The notes below the pieces were generated by a model. That model ran no database searches, was not told the DNA's origin, and saw nothing but the letters and a program-made list of their open reading frames with translations. A stretch of DNA of 64,000 nt. Origin: Phaeobacter gallaeciensis DSM 26640. Lineage in GTDB: Bacteria; Pseudomonadota; Alphaproteobacteria; Rhodobacterales; Rhodobacteraceae. The translations under genes were made by a program, and so were the position numbers. Shown here one piece after another: positions 39,636-50,239 of this stretch; the stretch's first letter is position 1, and each line of letters begins with the position of its first letter. The stretch spans positions 1,867,001 through 1,931,000 of the forward strand of contig NC_023137.1 in NCBI RefSeq assembly GCF_000511385.1. Reading direction: 5' to 3'.

Positions 39636-40307
39636 CTATGGCGCCCAATGCACTGTCATTTCAGACAAAACAGCCTGAATGGGCGCGTCCTCAGGTGGCA
39701 GGGATTTGGCGATCTCCAATGCCTCGCGCTTGGCATCCCCATAGATCACCAGATGTTTTGCAATGGCCGCATCCAGTACCCGCGCCGAAAGGCTGACGCG
39801 TGGCTCCGGCTGACTGTCGGGCCGCATCACGGCCAACACCGGCGCATCCGCCGCCAGCGCTTCAGTCAAACCATCGACGCCGGGAAACAGCGAGGCGGTA
39901 TGCATATCTTCGCCCATGCCAAGCAGCACCACCGACAGAGGCAACTCAGGCTGGACCTGGCTTTCCACCTCGGCCAGCACATCCTCTGGCGCACGCGCAG
40001 GCACATGAAACGGCAGGAACGTCGCCGCCGCCGCACGGTTGACCAGCAGCCGCTCGCGGATCATGCGCGCATTGGAGCGATCACTGTCGACAGGCACCCA
40101 GCGTTCATCCGTCGCCATCAGGCGCACCCGCGCCCAGTCGATATCCGCGGCGCAAAGATCGTCAAAAATCGGCGCCGGGGTGGTGCCGCCTGCGACGGCA
40201 AAGGACGCGCTGTCATGGTGCAGCAAATGAGTCTTGAGATCGCCGGCCAGTTGATTGGCCACATCGATCGCAAGCATGTCCCGATCTGCATATTCGATAA
40301 TATTCAT
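39636..40307 (-). CDS. pgl: 6-phosphogluconolactonase
   Basis: The 223-aa protein of the NagB/DevB type begins MNIIEYADRDMLAID. Family blocks are AVAGGTTPAPIFDDL, LMATDERWVPVDSDRSN and VVLLGMGEDMHTASLFPG. It hydrolyses 6-phosphogluconolactone in the oxidative pentose phosphate and Entner-Doudoroff routes. Its start overlaps the zwf stop by 4 bp. Confidence 0.95.
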   Translation of the reverse strand: MNIIEYADRDMLAIDVANQLAGDLKTHLLHHDSASFAVAGGTTPAPIFDDLCAADIDWARVRLMATDERWVPVDSDRSNARMIRERLLVNRAAAATFLPFHVPARAPEDVLAEVESQVQPELPLSVVLLGMGEDMHTASLFPGVDGLTEALAADAPVLAVMRPDSQPEPRVSLSARVLDAAIAKHLVIYGDAKREALEIAKSLPPEDAPIQAVLSEMTVHWAP

Positions 40308-41788
40308 GGGTTGATCCCCCGCCATTCCCGTTCGTCGCGCCGCATCAGGAGATCTGCATCTCCCGGTCCGGTGCTACCGCTATCATAGGGTTTTGGCACA
40401 TCTCCGCGCGATGTCCAGCCCGCAATGATCGGATCCGTCCAGGCCCAGGCGGCCTCCACCTCATCACCCCGCATGAACAGCGTCTGATTGCCCCGGATCA
40501 CATCGGTGATCAGCCGCTCATAAGCATCGGGCGCACCGTCAATATCCGCACCGAGCGCCTGCGCAAAGCTCATATCCAGCGGCACATCGATCAACCGCAT
40601 ACCGCCGGGTCCGGGCTCCTTGATGGTCACCTTGAGGGTGATCCCCTCATCCGGTTGCAGACGAATGGTCAGAAGATTGGCATGGCGCCCGGCATCGGCG
40701 CCAAAGATCGAATGGGGCGCGTCCTTGAAGAAGATATTGATCACAGAGGAGCGTGCCACCAGACGCTTGCCGGTCCTCAGGTAGAAGGGTGTACCCGCCC
40801 AACGCCAATTGCTGATATGCGCTTTCAGTGCCACATAGCTTTCGGTGGTGGAGCGCGGATCGCCAACGGTTTCGCGGTAGGATTGATCCTCACCCGGTTC
40901 CGCGCCTTCTGCCGCAGAATACTGCCCACGCACGATATGGTGGGGTTCCACTGGCTCCAATGCCCGGATCACCTTCAGTTTTTCATCGCGCACGGCATCC
41001 GGATCAAACTTCGCCGGGGGCTCCATCGCAATCAGGCAAAGCAGCTGCATCAGGTGGTTCTGCATCATATCGCGCATTGCACCGGACCTGTCATAATACG
41101 ATGCCCTGCCGTCAACACCCACCGATTCAGCCACTGTAATTTGGATATGATCCACATACTGACTGTTCCAGAGCGGTTCAAACAGCATATTGCCAAACCG
41201 GATCGCCATAAGGTTCTGAACGGTCTCTTTGCCCAGATAGTGGTCGATCCGGTAGATCTGGCTTTCGTCGAAATGACTGGCAAGCGTCCGGTTGAGCGCC
41301 TTGGCCGATGCCAGATCGTGACCGAAGGGTTTTTCAACCACAATCCGGGTTTGATCATCCGCCAGATGGTACCTCCAGATCTGTTCCGCAAGCGGAGCAA
41401 ACAGCGCCGGGCCGACGGAGAAATAAAACACCCGCACTCGATCCGGCATCGGGGTGCCAAGCATCTGCTTAAGCGCGGTCCAGCCATCGCCTGCTTGCGC
41501 ATCAATCGCCTGATACTCCAGCCGCGCCAGAAACCGCTCTAATTCCGCACCACGCGCAGCAATCTCCGTTCCGCTTAGCTCATTTTGCAAGGCAGCGCGG
41601 ATCAGATCCCGATAGCCATCGCTGCCAAGCGCCCTCCGCGCCACGCCCACGATCCGCGCATCCTGCGGCAACTGGCCTGCACAATGGCGCCGGAACAGCG
41701 CAGGCAGGATTTTGCGCCGCGCCAGATCCCCCGTGCCACCAAATATCACAAGATCAAAGGCCTGAACCGGAATAACGCGGGAAACCAT
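40304..41788 (-). CDS. zwf: Glucose-6-phosphate 1-dehydrogenase
   Basis: The 494-aa protein has the NAD(P)-binding FGGTGDLARRKILPALF motif near the start and the active site RIDHYLGKETVQNLM. VEKPFGHD precedes it. It makes 6-phosphogluconolactone for the next gene product, Pgl, in a zwf-pgl unit. No edd or pgi gene follows here, unlike in many relatives. About 290 bp upstream separate it from usg; I see no clear promoter or hairpin there. Confidence 0.97.
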   Translation of the reverse strand: MVSRVIPVQAFDLVIFGGTGDLARRKILPALFRRHCAGQLPQDARIVGVARRALGSDGYRDLIRAALQNELSGTEIAARGAELERFLARLEYQAIDAQAGDGWTALKQMLGTPMPDRVRVFYFSVGPALFAPLAEQIWRYHLADDQTRIVVEKPFGHDLASAKALNRTLASHFDESQIYRIDHYLGKETVQNLMAIRFGNMLFEPLWNSQYVDHIQITVAESVGVDGRASYYDRSGAMRDMMQNHLMQLLCLIAMEPPAKFDPDAVRDEKLKVIRALEPVEPHHIVRGQYSAAEGAEPGEDQSYRETVGDPRSTTESYVALKAHISNWRWAGTPFYLRTGKRLVARSSVINIFFKDAPHSIFGADAGRHANLLTIRLQPDEGITLKVTIKEPGPGGMRLIDVPLDMSFAQALGADIDGAPDAYERLITDVIRGNQTLFMRGDEVEAAWAWTDPIIAGWTSRGDVPKPYDSGSTGPGDADLLMRRDEREWRGINP

Positions 41789-42080
41789 GATGTCTTTCTC
41801 TCAGCCAAGAGGGGTCACGTCCCGAGCATATGCGCATCGAACACGTCGTTTCAGGTCAGAAAAAATCACTGCAGCAACATCCCACGCGAGACAGGCCAAA
41901 CCGCCAACAGATCAATTTGGCAGCAGTATAAGAAGTTGTCGCGGAAAGAAAACCGCTGTCCGGATTCTTGCCGTCCCGCCCTTCCCGATGGAGATACCAT
42001 CACCACATGGGCGGCTTGTCATCCCCGCTTGCCACCGTTTGGCATTGCCATGCGCCCCATCTGCGATCTGGTCCGCAGGC

Positions 42081-42350
42081 TCAATGCATATGAAGCACAC
42101 CCTTTACGTTGCGCCATTCGCCAGGGCTGATCATCTTGCGATGGGTAAATCGGACCGAATGCAACGGGCCGTCTATCTCACGATGCCAGAAATCAATGAA
42201 TTCAAACAATCGCGGATGGTCTGGCGCCAGATCATACTCCTGCCAGACGAAAGTGTTTAGAACATGGGTGTGATCCGGCATGTGATAGGTCATCTCAGCC
42301 GTGGTCAGACCGTAGCCCTTCAGCATCAATTCGGTTTCGCGTGTCTCCAT
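42081..42350 (-). CDS. Usg family protein
   Basis: The 89-aa protein matches the alphaproteobacterial Usg family: LKGYGLTTAEMTYHMPDH, FVWQEYDLAPDHPRLFEF and FWHREIDGPLHSVRF. Usg was named for its place upstream of a semialdehyde dehydrogenase gene and has no established function. The start used gives METRETELML; a later ATG (MLKGYG) is possible. It stands alone. Confidence 0.85.
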   Translation of the reverse strand: METRETELMLKGYGLTTAEMTYHMPDHTHVLNTFVWQEYDLAPDHPRLFEFIDFWHREIDGPLHSVRFTHRKMISPGEWRNVKGVLHMH

Positions 42351-42543
42351 TTCAGGTCTCCCTTACGGATCCCCCCAAAGTAGCTTACCACGGAAAGGGT
42401 TAATTCCGAACAAATACAGCCCTTTGGCAGAAAACCTCCGGCACGGGGGCGCTCCGCCGCCCTGCTTGCTTGCGCCTTATATGCCCTGTCTGTTATGGTG
42501 CAGACACAATATATAGACCCAATAATAACAACGGGCAGACAAC

Positions 42544-45294
42544 GTGAACGATACGCCGGAAACTCCTGAAAACATGGACGAAAGCAAACCTGAACGGCCC
42601 CAATATGACGGCCCAACGGTGTCCATCGAATCCGAGATGCGCACATCGTATCTCGATTATGCGATGTCGGTTATTGTCAGCCGCGCCATTCCTGACCTGC
42701 GTGACGGTCTGAAACCGGTTCACCGCCGGATTCTCTACGCCATGCATGAGGTCGGAAACTCGCATGACAAACCCTACCGCAAATCGGCGCGTCCGGTTGG
42801 CGATGTCATGGGTAAATACCACCCTCATGGCGACTCCGCGATTTATGACGCCTTGGTGCGGATGGCGCAGGATTTCTCCATGTCGCTGCCGCTGTTGGAT
42901 GGGCAAGGCAACTTTGGCTCCATGGATGGCGATAACCCAGCCGCCATGCGCTATACCGAGGTGCGGATGGACAAGCCCGCCGCCTCTATCCTCGCCGACA
43001 TTGAAAAAGACACCGTTGATTTTCAGGACAACTATGATGGCAAGGACCGCGAACCCACGGTTCTGCCCGCCCGTTTCCCGAATATGCTCGTCAATGGCGC
43101 GGGCGGTATTGCGGTTGGCATGGCCACCAATATTCCGCCCCATAACTTGGGCGAGGTGATTGATGCCACGCTCGCGCTGATTGAGGACCCGGATCTGACC
43201 AGCGAACAGCTGATCGACTTTGTGCCCGGCCCGGACTTTCCGACCGGCGGCGTGATGCTGGGTCGTTCCGGGGCGCGCAAGGCCTATCTGGAAGGACGCG
43301 GCAGCGTCGTTATTCGCGCCAAGACCCGCGTTGAGGAGATCCGCAAAGACCGCTACGCCATCGTGGTCGAAGAAATCCCCTATCAGGTCAACAAGGCCGC
43401 GATGATCGAAAAGATCGCCGAACAGGTGCGCGAGAAAAAGATTGAGGGTGTCAGCCACGTTCAGGATGAATCCGATCGCAACGGCGTGCGGGTTGTTGTG
43501 GAGCTGAAACGCGATGCCACGGCTGAGGTGGTACTGAACCAGCTCTATCGTTTCTCGCCCATGCAGACCCATTTTGGCTGCAACATGCTGGCCCTGAACG
43601 GCGGTCGCCCCGAGCAGCTGACGCTGCGCCGGTTCCTGACCTCCTTCCTTGATTTCCGCGAAGACGTGATTGCGCGGCGCACCGCCTATGACCTGCGTAA
43701 GGCGCGGGAACGCAGCCATATTCTGTGCGGCTTGGCCGTCGCGGTTTCTAATGTGGACGAGGTGGTCGCGACCATCCGTGCCTCTGCGGATGCAGCCGAA
43801 GCCAGACATAAGCTGATGACCCGGCGCTGGCCCGCAACCGACATCGCACCTTATATCCGTCTGATCGACGATCCGACCCACACCATGAATGACGACGGCA
43901 CCTACAATCTCTCCGAGATTCAGGCCCGCGCCATTCTGGAACTGCGCCTGCAACGTCTCACCCAGATTGGTGTCAAGGAAGTCACCGACGAGCTGGAAGA
44001 ACTGGCAGGTAAGATCAAGGAATACCTTGAGATCCTGTCCTCGCGCGAGCGGATCCTTGGCATCATATCGGACGAGTTGCGCGAAGTGCGTGATAATTTC
44101 GCCGTTCCCCGTCGTACACAGATTGTCGACTGGTCCGGTGACATGGAAGACGAAGACCTGATCGAGCGCGAAGACATGGTCGTGACGATCACCAGCGGCG
44201 GCTACATCAAGCGGACCCCGCTGGCCGACTTCCGGGCGCAGAAGCGTGGCGGTAAGGGGCTGTCGGGCATGCAGACGAAGGAAGAGGATGTTGTCACCAA
44301 CCTCTTTGTGGCCAATACCCATACCCAGCTGTTGTTCTTCACCACTGACGGGATGGTCTACAAGCTGAAGACCTGGCGCCTGCCGCAAGGTGGCCGCACC
44401 TCGAAGGGTAAGGCGATTGTCAACATTCTGCCGATCCCGCCGGGCGTCTCCATCGCGGCGATCATGCCGGTCGATGTGCCGGATGACGAATGGGAAAACC
44501 TGCAGGTGGTCTTTGCCACCTCGGGCGGGGATGTCCGTCGCAACCGCCTGTCGGATTTCACCAATGTGCGCCGCAACGGCAAGATCGCCATGAAACTGCC
44601 GGAAGATGGCTCCGTCAGGCTGGTCAATGCCCGCATCTGCTCCGAAGAGGACGATGTGATGCTGGTGACCAATTCCGGGCGGGCGATCCGGTTCCGTTCG
44701 ACCGACGTCCGCGTCTTCAACTCCCGTGAATCGACCGGGGTGCGTGGGATCCGGCTGGTGAGCGACGGGGATGAAGTCGTCTCAATGTCGGTGATCCGCC
44801 ACTTCAGCGCAGAGCCCTGGGAACGCAATGCCTTTATCAAGCGCTTCCGCTCTGAGCTTGGTGGGGATGTTACCGAAGAAGAAAATGGTGAAGAAACCGA
44901 AGGGTCGCTTTCCGAGGAGCGGTATCAGGAAATGCTGGCGGCCAATGATCTTCTGGTGACCATCAACCGCACTGGTGTGGGCAATTTGACTTCGGCCCAT
45001 GACTACCGTGTCAGCGGGCGTGGTGGTCAGGGTGTGGGCGCGATGAAAGGCGGTGCCATCGTCGCGACCTTCCCGGTCGAGCTTGAGGATCAGATCATGC
45101 TGGCGACCTCCAAAGGCCAGTCGATCCGTTGCCCTGTCAATGGCATCTCGTTCCGTTCCCGCAGCGCCGGTGGCGTTCGCGTCTTCAACACCGCCAAGGG
45201 CGAAGAGGTCGTCTCGGTCGCGTGGATTGCGGAGCGCGACGACGAAGAGGTCCCCGCGTCTGAGGATACCAGCGAAACTGCCGAGGCAACCTGA
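42544..45294 (+). CDS. gyrA: DNA gyrase subunit A
   Basis: The 916-aa protein begins at a GTG ([10 protein letters not shown]); an ATG ten codons later is an alternative. The breakage-reunion domain has [10 protein letters not shown] (Ser98 and Asp102, equal to E. coli Ser83 and Asp87, both unmutated, so no classical quinolone-resistance change) and the catalytic Tyr137 in AAMRYTEV. The GyrA box is QRGGKG as [10 protein letters not shown], followed by the beta-pinwheel C-terminal domain. The C-terminus is long and acidic. A strong terminator follows. Confidence 0.98.
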   Translation: MNDTPETPENMDESKPERPQYDGPTVSIESEMRTSYLDYAMSVIVSRAIPDLRDGLKPVHRRILYAMHEVGNSHDKPYRKSARPVGDVMGKYHPHGDSAIYDALVRMAQDFSMSLPLLDGQGNFGSMDGDNPAAMRYTEVRMDKPAASILADIEKDTVDFQDNYDGKDREPTVLPARFPNMLVNGAGGIAVGMATNIPPHNLGEVIDATLALIEDPDLTSEQLIDFVPGPDFPTGGVMLGRSGARKAYLEGRGSVVIRAKTRVEEIRKDRYAIVVEEIPYQVNKAAMIEKIAEQVREKKIEGVSHVQDESDRNGVRVVVELKRDATAEVVLNQLYRFSPMQTHFGCNMLALNGGRPEQLTLRRFLTSFLDFREDVIARRTAYDLRKARERSHILCGLAVAVSNVDEVVATIRASADAAEARHKLMTRRWPATDIAPYIRLIDDPTHTMNDDGTYNLSEIQARAILELRLQRLTQIGVKEVTDELEELAGKIKEYLEILSSRERILGIISDELREVRDNFAVPRRTQIVDWSGDMEDEDLIEREDMVVTITSGGYIKRTPLADFRAQKRGGKGLSGMQTKEEDVVTNLFVANTHTQLLFFTTDGMVYKLKTWRLPQGGRTSKGKAIVNILPIPPGVSIAAIMPVDVPDDEWENLQVVFATSGGDVRRNRLSDFTNVRRNGKIAMKLPEDGSVRLVNARICSEEDDVMLVTNSGRAIRFRSTDVRVFNSRESTGVRGIRLVSDGDEVVSMSVIRHFSAEPWERNAFIKRFRSELGGDVTEEENGEETEGSLSEERYQEMLAANDLLVTINRTGVGNLTSAHDYRVSGRGGQGVGAMKGGAIVATFPVELEDQIMLATSKGQSIRCPVNGISFRSRSAGGVRVFNTAKGEEVVSVAWIAERDDEEVPASEDTSETAEAT

Positions 45295-45326
45295 TCTCAT
45301 CGCGCTATCGCGCTACGACCAACGAT

Positions 45327-45355
45327 AAAACGCCGCCCCTGGGGTGGCGTTTTTT
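45327..45355 (+). terminator. Terminator of gyrA
   Basis: AAAACGCCGCCCC pairs with GGGGTGGCGTTTT with one mismatch, followed by TTG. It lies 33 bp after the gyrA stop. Confidence 0.85.
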
Positions 45356-45423
45356 GTTAATCGAAACCTAAGCAGTTTCTGCCAGCCTGAGAGCGATACA
45401 CGCATCGCCTAGGGAGGCCTCGC

Positions 45424-45774
45424 ATGAACCTCTATCACTGCTCAATCGATCTGCATCACGAGGCGAAGGCCATTGCCTTTGCCAATGCCGTGGACCAATG
45501 GATGTCCTACCTGCGCGAGCGGGATGTCATTCAGGGCTGGCGACTGCTGCGCCGCAAACTGAACCTGGCCAGTGACAAGCATCGCGATTTCCTGCTGGAG
45601 ATCGAGTTTGCGAATATGACTCAGCTGGATCAGGCTTTCCGGGTGCTTGGTGAAATGGACGAAAATGTCGAGCGGCTCTATGCCAATGTGAATGCGCTGA
45701 TCGCTTCTGCCGATTTCGGCCTGTACCGCCCCTTCCCCGATCCTGAGCGGGCCGAGCGTATGGCGCTGATCTGA
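45424..45774 (+). CDS. DUF6614-like protein
   Basis: The 116-aa protein begins MNLYHCSIDLHHEAKAIAFA and ends ADFGLYRPFPDPERAERMALI. I recognise it, with moderate certainty, as the DUF6614 family of Rhodobacterales. The fold is probably alpha/beta ferredoxin-like. No catalytic motif, signal peptide or membrane span. A GGGAGG ribosome binding site precedes the ATG. Function unknown; it stands alone after gyrA. Confidence 0.75.
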   Translation: MNLYHCSIDLHHEAKAIAFANAVDQWMSYLRERDVIQGWRLLRRKLNLASDKHRDFLLEIEFANMTQLDQAFRVLGEMDENVERLYANVNALIASADFGLYRPFPDPERAERMALI

Positions 45775-45814
45775 ACGGACCCGCACCAGCGAGACGCGCG
45801 CGGCACCGGAACGG

Positions 45815-45844
45815 AAAACCCCCGCCAGTGACTGACGCGGGTTT
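45815..45844 (-). terminator. Terminator of the M32 carboxypeptidase gene
   Basis: On the minus strand AACCCGCGTCAGT and ACTGGCGGGGGTT pair with few mismatches, then TTTTCC. It also lies after the convergent DUF6614-like gene. Confidence 0.7.
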
Positions 45845-45867
45845 CGTTGATTGTGCGGCGTGACGTC

Positions 45868-47337
45868 TTACAGACCATATAGCGCGCCGAACTTCTCTTC
45901 CAGATAGCTGAGCAGCGGCTCCGGGCTGGGCGCCATCCCGGCGGCATGGGTGATGGTCTCAACCGGGCTGCGCAGCCCCCCATGGGTTTGCAGATTATCG
46001 CGCAGCCAGTTGGTTGCGGCGACCGTATCCCCCGCCGCCAGTTGCTTATCCAGATCCGGCACCGCCTGACGCAGCGCCTGATAGAGGCAGCCGGCATAGA
46101 CATTGCCCAGCGAATAGGTTGGGAAATAGCCAAACAGCCCCACCGACCAATGCACGTCCTGAAGGCAACCATTGGACGGTTTATCGACGCCATAGCCAAA
46201 ATCAGCTGCAAAACGGTCATTCCAGGCAGCTTCCAGATCCTGCACCTGCAAATCGCCCGACATCAGCGCACGTTCCAGATCAAAGCGCATCATGACATGC
46301 AGGTTATACTGCAACTCGTCCGCTTCGGTCCGGATGTAGCCGTTGTGGACCGCGTTCACTGCTGCATAGAAGGCGTCCGCATCCGCAATGCCAAAGTCAC
46401 CGAACTGCGGCACCATCTGATCGAACAGCCAGCCGGTAAAGGCACGACTGCGGCCCAGCTGGTTCTCATAGATCCGGCTTTGGCTTTCATGCACACCCAT
46501 CGAGACGCCGCGCCCCAGTGGGGTCAGCAGATAGGCCTGATCAATGTTCTGCTCATAGGCAGCATGGCCGACCTCGTGAATGGTGGAATAGAAACAGTTG
46601 AAGGGATCATCGTCGCTGGTCCGCGTGGTCACGCGCACATCCAGACCGCTGCCGGAACAGAAAGGATGCACCGCCTTGTCGACCCGGCCATGGCGCATCT
46701 GGTAGCCAAAGGTCTCCGCCAAAGTGGTGGTCAGGGCCATCTGCTTGTCAGCATCGAAATGCCCGCTGACGCCCTTCGGCGCGGGTTTGTCCAAAACGCG
46801 CGCCCGCAGATCAACCAGACGCGGGCGCATGGCATCAAACAGGGCTGCGATCTCGGCAGCGGTGGTGCCATGTTCATAGTCGGCGATCATCGCGTCATAG
46901 ACGTCGCCCCCCGCAGCCAGTGCCTGACCCTCTTCGCGTTTCAGCGCGACCACTTCCTCCAGCACCGGCAGGAAGGCTGCGACGTCCTCAGCGGCACGGG
47001 CGGCGGCCCATTTTCCCTGCGCCTCGGAGGTGACGCGGGCGATGCGTTTCGCCAGATCACCCGGCACCTTGACGGCACGCTCATGACTGCGACGGATCTC
47101 ACGCAGCTGCGCCGCGCTCACCTCATCCGGGGCCTCGGCCCGTGCCAGCCAATCAGCCACCTGCGGGTCGCAGCGACGGGCATGTAGAACAGCCTCAATC
47201 GCCGCCATTTCCTCACCCCTCTGGGGGGCGGCACCGCGTGGCATCATGGTTTCCTGATCCCAGCCCAAACGGCCCGCAATCTGGCCAAGCGCCTGGGTGT
47301 CCCGCTCATAGGCCATCAAGTCGTCAAATGCGCTCAT
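45868..47337 (-). CDS. Carboxypeptidase M32 (Taq type)
   Basis: The 489-aa zinc metallocarboxypeptidase has the HEXXH motif as YSTIHEVGHAAYEQ. The third ligand Glu lies in the downstream HESQSRIYENQLG block. M32 enzymes remove C-terminal residues from peptides in the cytoplasm, often needing Co or Zn. The start follows the ctaA stop by 2 bp, so they are coupled. Length is normal for the family. Confidence 0.93.
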   Translation of the reverse strand: MSAFDDLMAYERDTQALGQIAGRLGWDQETMMPRGAAPQRGEEMAAIEAVLHARRCDPQVADWLARAEAPDEVSAAQLREIRRSHERAVKVPGDLAKRIARVTSEAQGKWAAARAAEDVAAFLPVLEEVVALKREEGQALAAGGDVYDAMIADYEHGTTAAEIAALFDAMRPRLVDLRARVLDKPAPKGVSGHFDADKQMALTTTLAETFGYQMRHGRVDKAVHPFCSGSGLDVRVTTRTSDDDPFNCFYSTIHEVGHAAYEQNIDQAYLLTPLGRGVSMGVHESQSRIYENQLGRSRAFTGWLFDQMVPQFGDFGIADADAFYAAVNAVHNGYIRTEADELQYNLHVMMRFDLERALMSGDLQVQDLEAAWNDRFAADFGYGVDKPSNGCLQDVHWSVGLFGYFPTYSLGNVYAGCLYQALRQAVPDLDKQLAAGDTVAATNWLRDNLQTHGGLRSPVETITHAAGMAPSPEPLLSYLEEKFGALYGL

Positions 47338-47339
47338 TC

Positions 47340-48488
47340 TCAGTGATCCTTAATCGAAGTTGCAATGGGATAACCCGACAGATACCGCGCCCTGAGGATC
47401 AGGACCCAGAGGCCGACAGCCATCAATTGGTGCAGGATTGCGACCTGCCAGGGCGCCGCATAAAGCACGGTGACAATACCCAGCAGCATTTGCAACAACA
47501 GTGCTGCAAAGACCGCGTTAAAGGCGAAGCGCGTGCGTAGATGGGCGCTGTTACGCCCGCGCAACCAGACCACCACACCAAAGGCCAACAACAGATAACC
47601 GCTAATCCGGTGAATGAACTGTACAAGGCCCGGGTTTTCAAAGAAATTGGTCCAAAGTGGTTCTAGCATGAACGGCTCAGGCGGCAGGATCTGCCCGCCC
47701 ATCAACGGCCAGTCGGTGTAAGACCGGCCTGCATCAATACCCGCAACCAGCGCGCCAAGAATGATCTGCAAAAAGCTGAAGTGCAGCAGACCGGTAGAGA
47801 GACCAAACAGCTTGGTCTCCTTAGCCCGGCGCGCCTGCATCAGATCGCGCTCTTCGCGCCCTAGCAGAAACATATACCAGGCGATGAATCCCAAGATGAC
47901 AAAGGCCAACCCCAGATGGGTCGCCAAGCGATAAGACGCAACCGAAGTCATCCCCTCGCCCTGCGTTACACCGGAGGCCACCATCCACCCGCCGATAGCC
48001 CCCTGGACAGCGCCCAGAAGGCCGGGCAATGCCAGCCGCCCGGCCCAACCAACCGGGATCTGCCGTGTGACAGCAAAGCCGAGGAACCCCAGCGCCCAGA
48101 CCAGGCCGATGAACCGACCCAGCTGACGGTGCCCCCATTCCCACCAATAGATTTCTTTGAAATCCGCCAGCTCCATCCATTGGTTTTCAATGCGCCACTG
48201 GTCGATTTCTTTGTACTTGTCGAACTCTGCCTGCCAGTCTGCCTCGCTCAGCGGTGGCATGGCACCGGTCACAGGCCGCCATTCGGTGATCGACAACCCA
48301 CTGTCGGTCAGCCGGGTCAGCCCACCGACAACAATCATCGCCACCACCAGCGCAAACAGCACTGCCAGCCACGCACGAATTGCGCCCCTTGCGCCACGGC
48401 GGGTGCGATCAATACCGCCAGGTGTCGCCTGTGGGCGTTCTTGCGGCTCGTTGCCGGAGACCTCTTCGAAAATGCTGCGCTTGCTCAT
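47340..48488 (-). CDS. ctaA: Heme A synthase
   Basis: The 382-aa protein has eight membrane spans. The COX15/CtaA motifs are GGLTRLTDSGLSITEWRPVTG near residue 55, WWEWGHRQLGRFIG near 110, the middle RLATHLGLAF and the late IHRISGYLLL with heme-ligand histidines. It oxidises the heme O methyl group to make heme A for cytochrome c oxidase. The loop cysteines of some bacterial CtaA types are absent, which fits the alphaproteobacterial type. The start MSKRSIFEEV was chosen because a GAGG site precedes it. Confidence 0.93.
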   Translation of the reverse strand: MSKRSIFEEVSGNEPQERPQATPGGIDRTRRGARGAIRAWLAVLFALVVAMIVVGGLTRLTDSGLSITEWRPVTGAMPPLSEADWQAEFDKYKEIDQWRIENQWMELADFKEIYWWEWGHRQLGRFIGLVWALGFLGFAVTRQIPVGWAGRLALPGLLGAVQGAIGGWMVASGVTQGEGMTSVASYRLATHLGLAFVILGFIAWYMFLLGREERDLMQARRAKETKLFGLSTGLLHFSFLQIILGALVAGIDAGRSYTDWPLMGGQILPPEPFMLEPLWTNFFENPGLVQFIHRISGYLLLAFGVVVWLRGRNSAHLRTRFAFNAVFAALLLQMLLGIVTVLYAAPWQVAILHQLMAVGLWVLILRARYLSGYPIATSIKDH

Positions 48489-48579
48489 GCTTGCCTCTTC
48501 CAATTTCCCGTCAAGCTAGGCCGCCTGTTCGGCCCCGTCCAGTGGGCGACTGTGGTGCAAAGTCGCCCGAAGTCGCGCC

Positions 48580-49326
48580 TCAGTCGCGTTTTTCTTTCCA
48601 GCGGACCATCTGTCGCATGATCCCATGCAGCATCTGCACATCGGCGCGAGTCAGCGGCATCCGGCTGAACATATTGCGGAACACAGTTTTCATGCTGGGC
48701 GCCTTGTCCGGCGGAAAGAAGAACCCGGCCTCGTCCAACCGGTCCTCATAGTGGTTAACCAGCGCATCAACATCCGCATGGCTGGCCCAGTCGGATTTGC
48801 CAAGATCGGTCACGACGGGCGCGACCTCAGCCACTTGGCGACGCCATTCATAGGCGGTCAGCAGGACACATTGGCCAAGGTTTAGCGACGCAAACTCAGG
48901 ATTTACGGGGACCGAGATAATGGCATTGGCCCGGGCGATGTCCTCATTTTCAAGACCCGCACGTTCAGGGCCGAACATCACGGCCACCTTTTGACCGGCG
49001 CCAATCTTCTCTGCTGCCAAATTCATCGCCGCTTCGGGGCTGTAGACAGGTTTGGTCAGTTCCCGCGGGCGCGCCGTGGTGGCAAAGACGAAATCGCAAT
49101 CCTCAAGCGCGCTGGCCAGATCCTCTGCCAGCCGCGCCTCATCCAGCAACCGCCCCGCGCCTGAGGCCATGGCAACGGCCTTGGGGTTGGGCCAGCCATC
49201 GCGCGGCGCCACGATGCGCATCCGGTCCAGCCCAAAGTTCCACATCGCGCGGGCGGCGGCGCCGATGTTCTCGCCCATCTGCGGGCGCACGAGGACAAAA
49301 GCGGGTTGAGGGGTGTCGCTGGGCAT
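48580..49326 (-). CDS. tRNA/rRNA 2'-O-methyltransferase, TrmJ-like (SPOUT)
   Basis: The 248-aa protein has the SPOUT trefoil-knot pattern: VLVRPQMGENIGAAARAMWNFG near the start, VMFGPERAGL in the middle and LNLGQCVLLTAYEW at the knot. A helical C-terminal part follows. The TrmJ/YfiF group methylates tRNA position 32 at the 2'-OH. Start MPSDTPQ follows GGAG at good spacing. It is 91 bp upstream of ctaA on the same strand. Confidence 0.88.
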   Translation of the reverse strand: MPSDTPQPAFVLVRPQMGENIGAAARAMWNFGLDRMRIVAPRDGWPNPKAVAMASGAGRLLDEARLAEDLASALEDCDFVFATTARPRELTKPVYSPEAAMNLAAEKIGAGQKVAVMFGPERAGLENEDIARANAIISVPVNPEFASLNLGQCVLLTAYEWRRQVAEVAPVVTDLGKSDWASHADVDALVNHYEDRLDEAGFFFPPDKAPSMKTVFRNMFSRMPLTRADVQMLHGIMRQMVRWKEKRD

Positions 49327-49450
49327 CCGTTTCTCCAAAAAAGCTGCTCTGCTCTAGTCGGCACAGGCGTGATGGGCAAGGCCGCGCGGGGCGACTTCTG
49401 CGGGAAACCCGCTATATTCCTGATATATCAGCGCAGCATCACACGGAAAT

Positions 49451-49464
49451 ATCCCACTTGGGAT
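49451..49464. promoter_or_regulatory. Short palindrome upstream of the ThiE-like gene
   Basis: ATCCCACTTGGGAT is a 6+2+6 palindrome about 70 bp before the ThiE-like start, in the divergent space with the TrmJ-like gene. It could be an operator. I found no THI-box riboswitch pattern here. Confidence 0.35.
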
Positions 49465-49533
49465 GTCGCCAAATCCTTGCGTCCAGTGGCAGATGCGCTA
49501 AACACCGACAACCACTGAACAGGAGCCCTCCCC

Positions 49534-50169
49534 ATGGACAGCCCCGCTGATGCCCCCGAAACGCCGCAGATTTATCTGACGACGCCCCCCAGTTTTGAGC
49601 TCGGCCGCTTTCCCGACCAACTGGCACGGGTGTTGGATTCGGTGGAAATTGCCTGCGTCCGTCTTGAGCTGGCCAGCCGCGATGAGGATACGCTGAGCCG
49701 GGCGGGTGATGCCCTGCGGGCTGTGGCCCACGCCCGCGATGTGGCCATCGTGATTGCCGACCATCAGATCCTGGCAGAGCGTCTGGGTCTTGACGGGGTG
49801 CATCTGTCGGACGCGGCCCGCCCGGTTCGAGCAGCGCGCAAGGCGCTTGGCGCCGATGCGATTGTTGGCAGTTTCTGCGCGGCGTCACGTCACGATGGTT
49901 TGACCGCCGCCGAAGCGGGTGCCGATTATGTCAGTTTCGGCCCCGTTGGGACCTCCGGTCTGGGCGATGGCAATCAGGCCCAGAAAGAACTCTTTGAGTG
50001 GTGGTCCCAGATGATCGAAGTGCCGGTGGTGGCAGAGGGCGGCCTTACACCTGAGCTGATCCGCGATCTGACGCCTTATACGGATTTCTTCGGCATCGGA
50101 GATGAAATCTGGCGCGAAGAGGACCCGCTCATGCGCCTACGCAGCCTGCTGGCGGCGATGGAGGGATAA
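49534..50169 (+). CDS. Thiamine phosphate synthase-like protein
   Basis: The 211-aa TIM-barrel protein resembles ThiE/TenI: VIADHQILAERLGLDGVHLSD, GADAIVGSFCAASRHDGLTAAEAGADYVSFGPV and VVAEGGLTPELI. These form the phosphate-binding loops of the family. ThiE joins the thiazole and pyrimidine parts of thiamine, while TenI-like relatives are aminases or aromatases. With no other thi gene next to it, either is possible. AGGAG precedes the start. Confidence 0.75.
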   Translation: MDSPADAPETPQIYLTTPPSFELGRFPDQLARVLDSVEIACVRLELASRDEDTLSRAGDALRAVAHARDVAIVIADHQILAERLGLDGVHLSDAARPVRAARKALGADAIVGSFCAASRHDGLTAAEAGADYVSFGPVGTSGLGDGNQAQKELFEWWSQMIEVPVVAEGGLTPELIRDLTPYTDFFGIGDEIWREEDPLMRLRSLLAAMEG

Positions 50170-50239
50170 GGTCGTTTGGGGCGCTATGCAAACCTGTGGC
50201 AGAACGCCTGAATAGCCCCCTGACCAACCACAATGCCGG

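Noticed and set aside
41585..42260. Plus-strand frames of 181 and 157 aa across the zwf start
   Set aside because: They overlap zwf and usg antisense, have no clear ribosome binding site and no recognisable motif.
42493..44388. 631-aa open frame on the minus strand
   Set aside because: Antisense to gyrA; the composition is that of a mirrored coding region.
49339..49533. Possible THI-box riboswitch before the ThiE-like gene
   Set aside because: The conserved CTGAGA and following stems of a thiamine riboswitch are not present.
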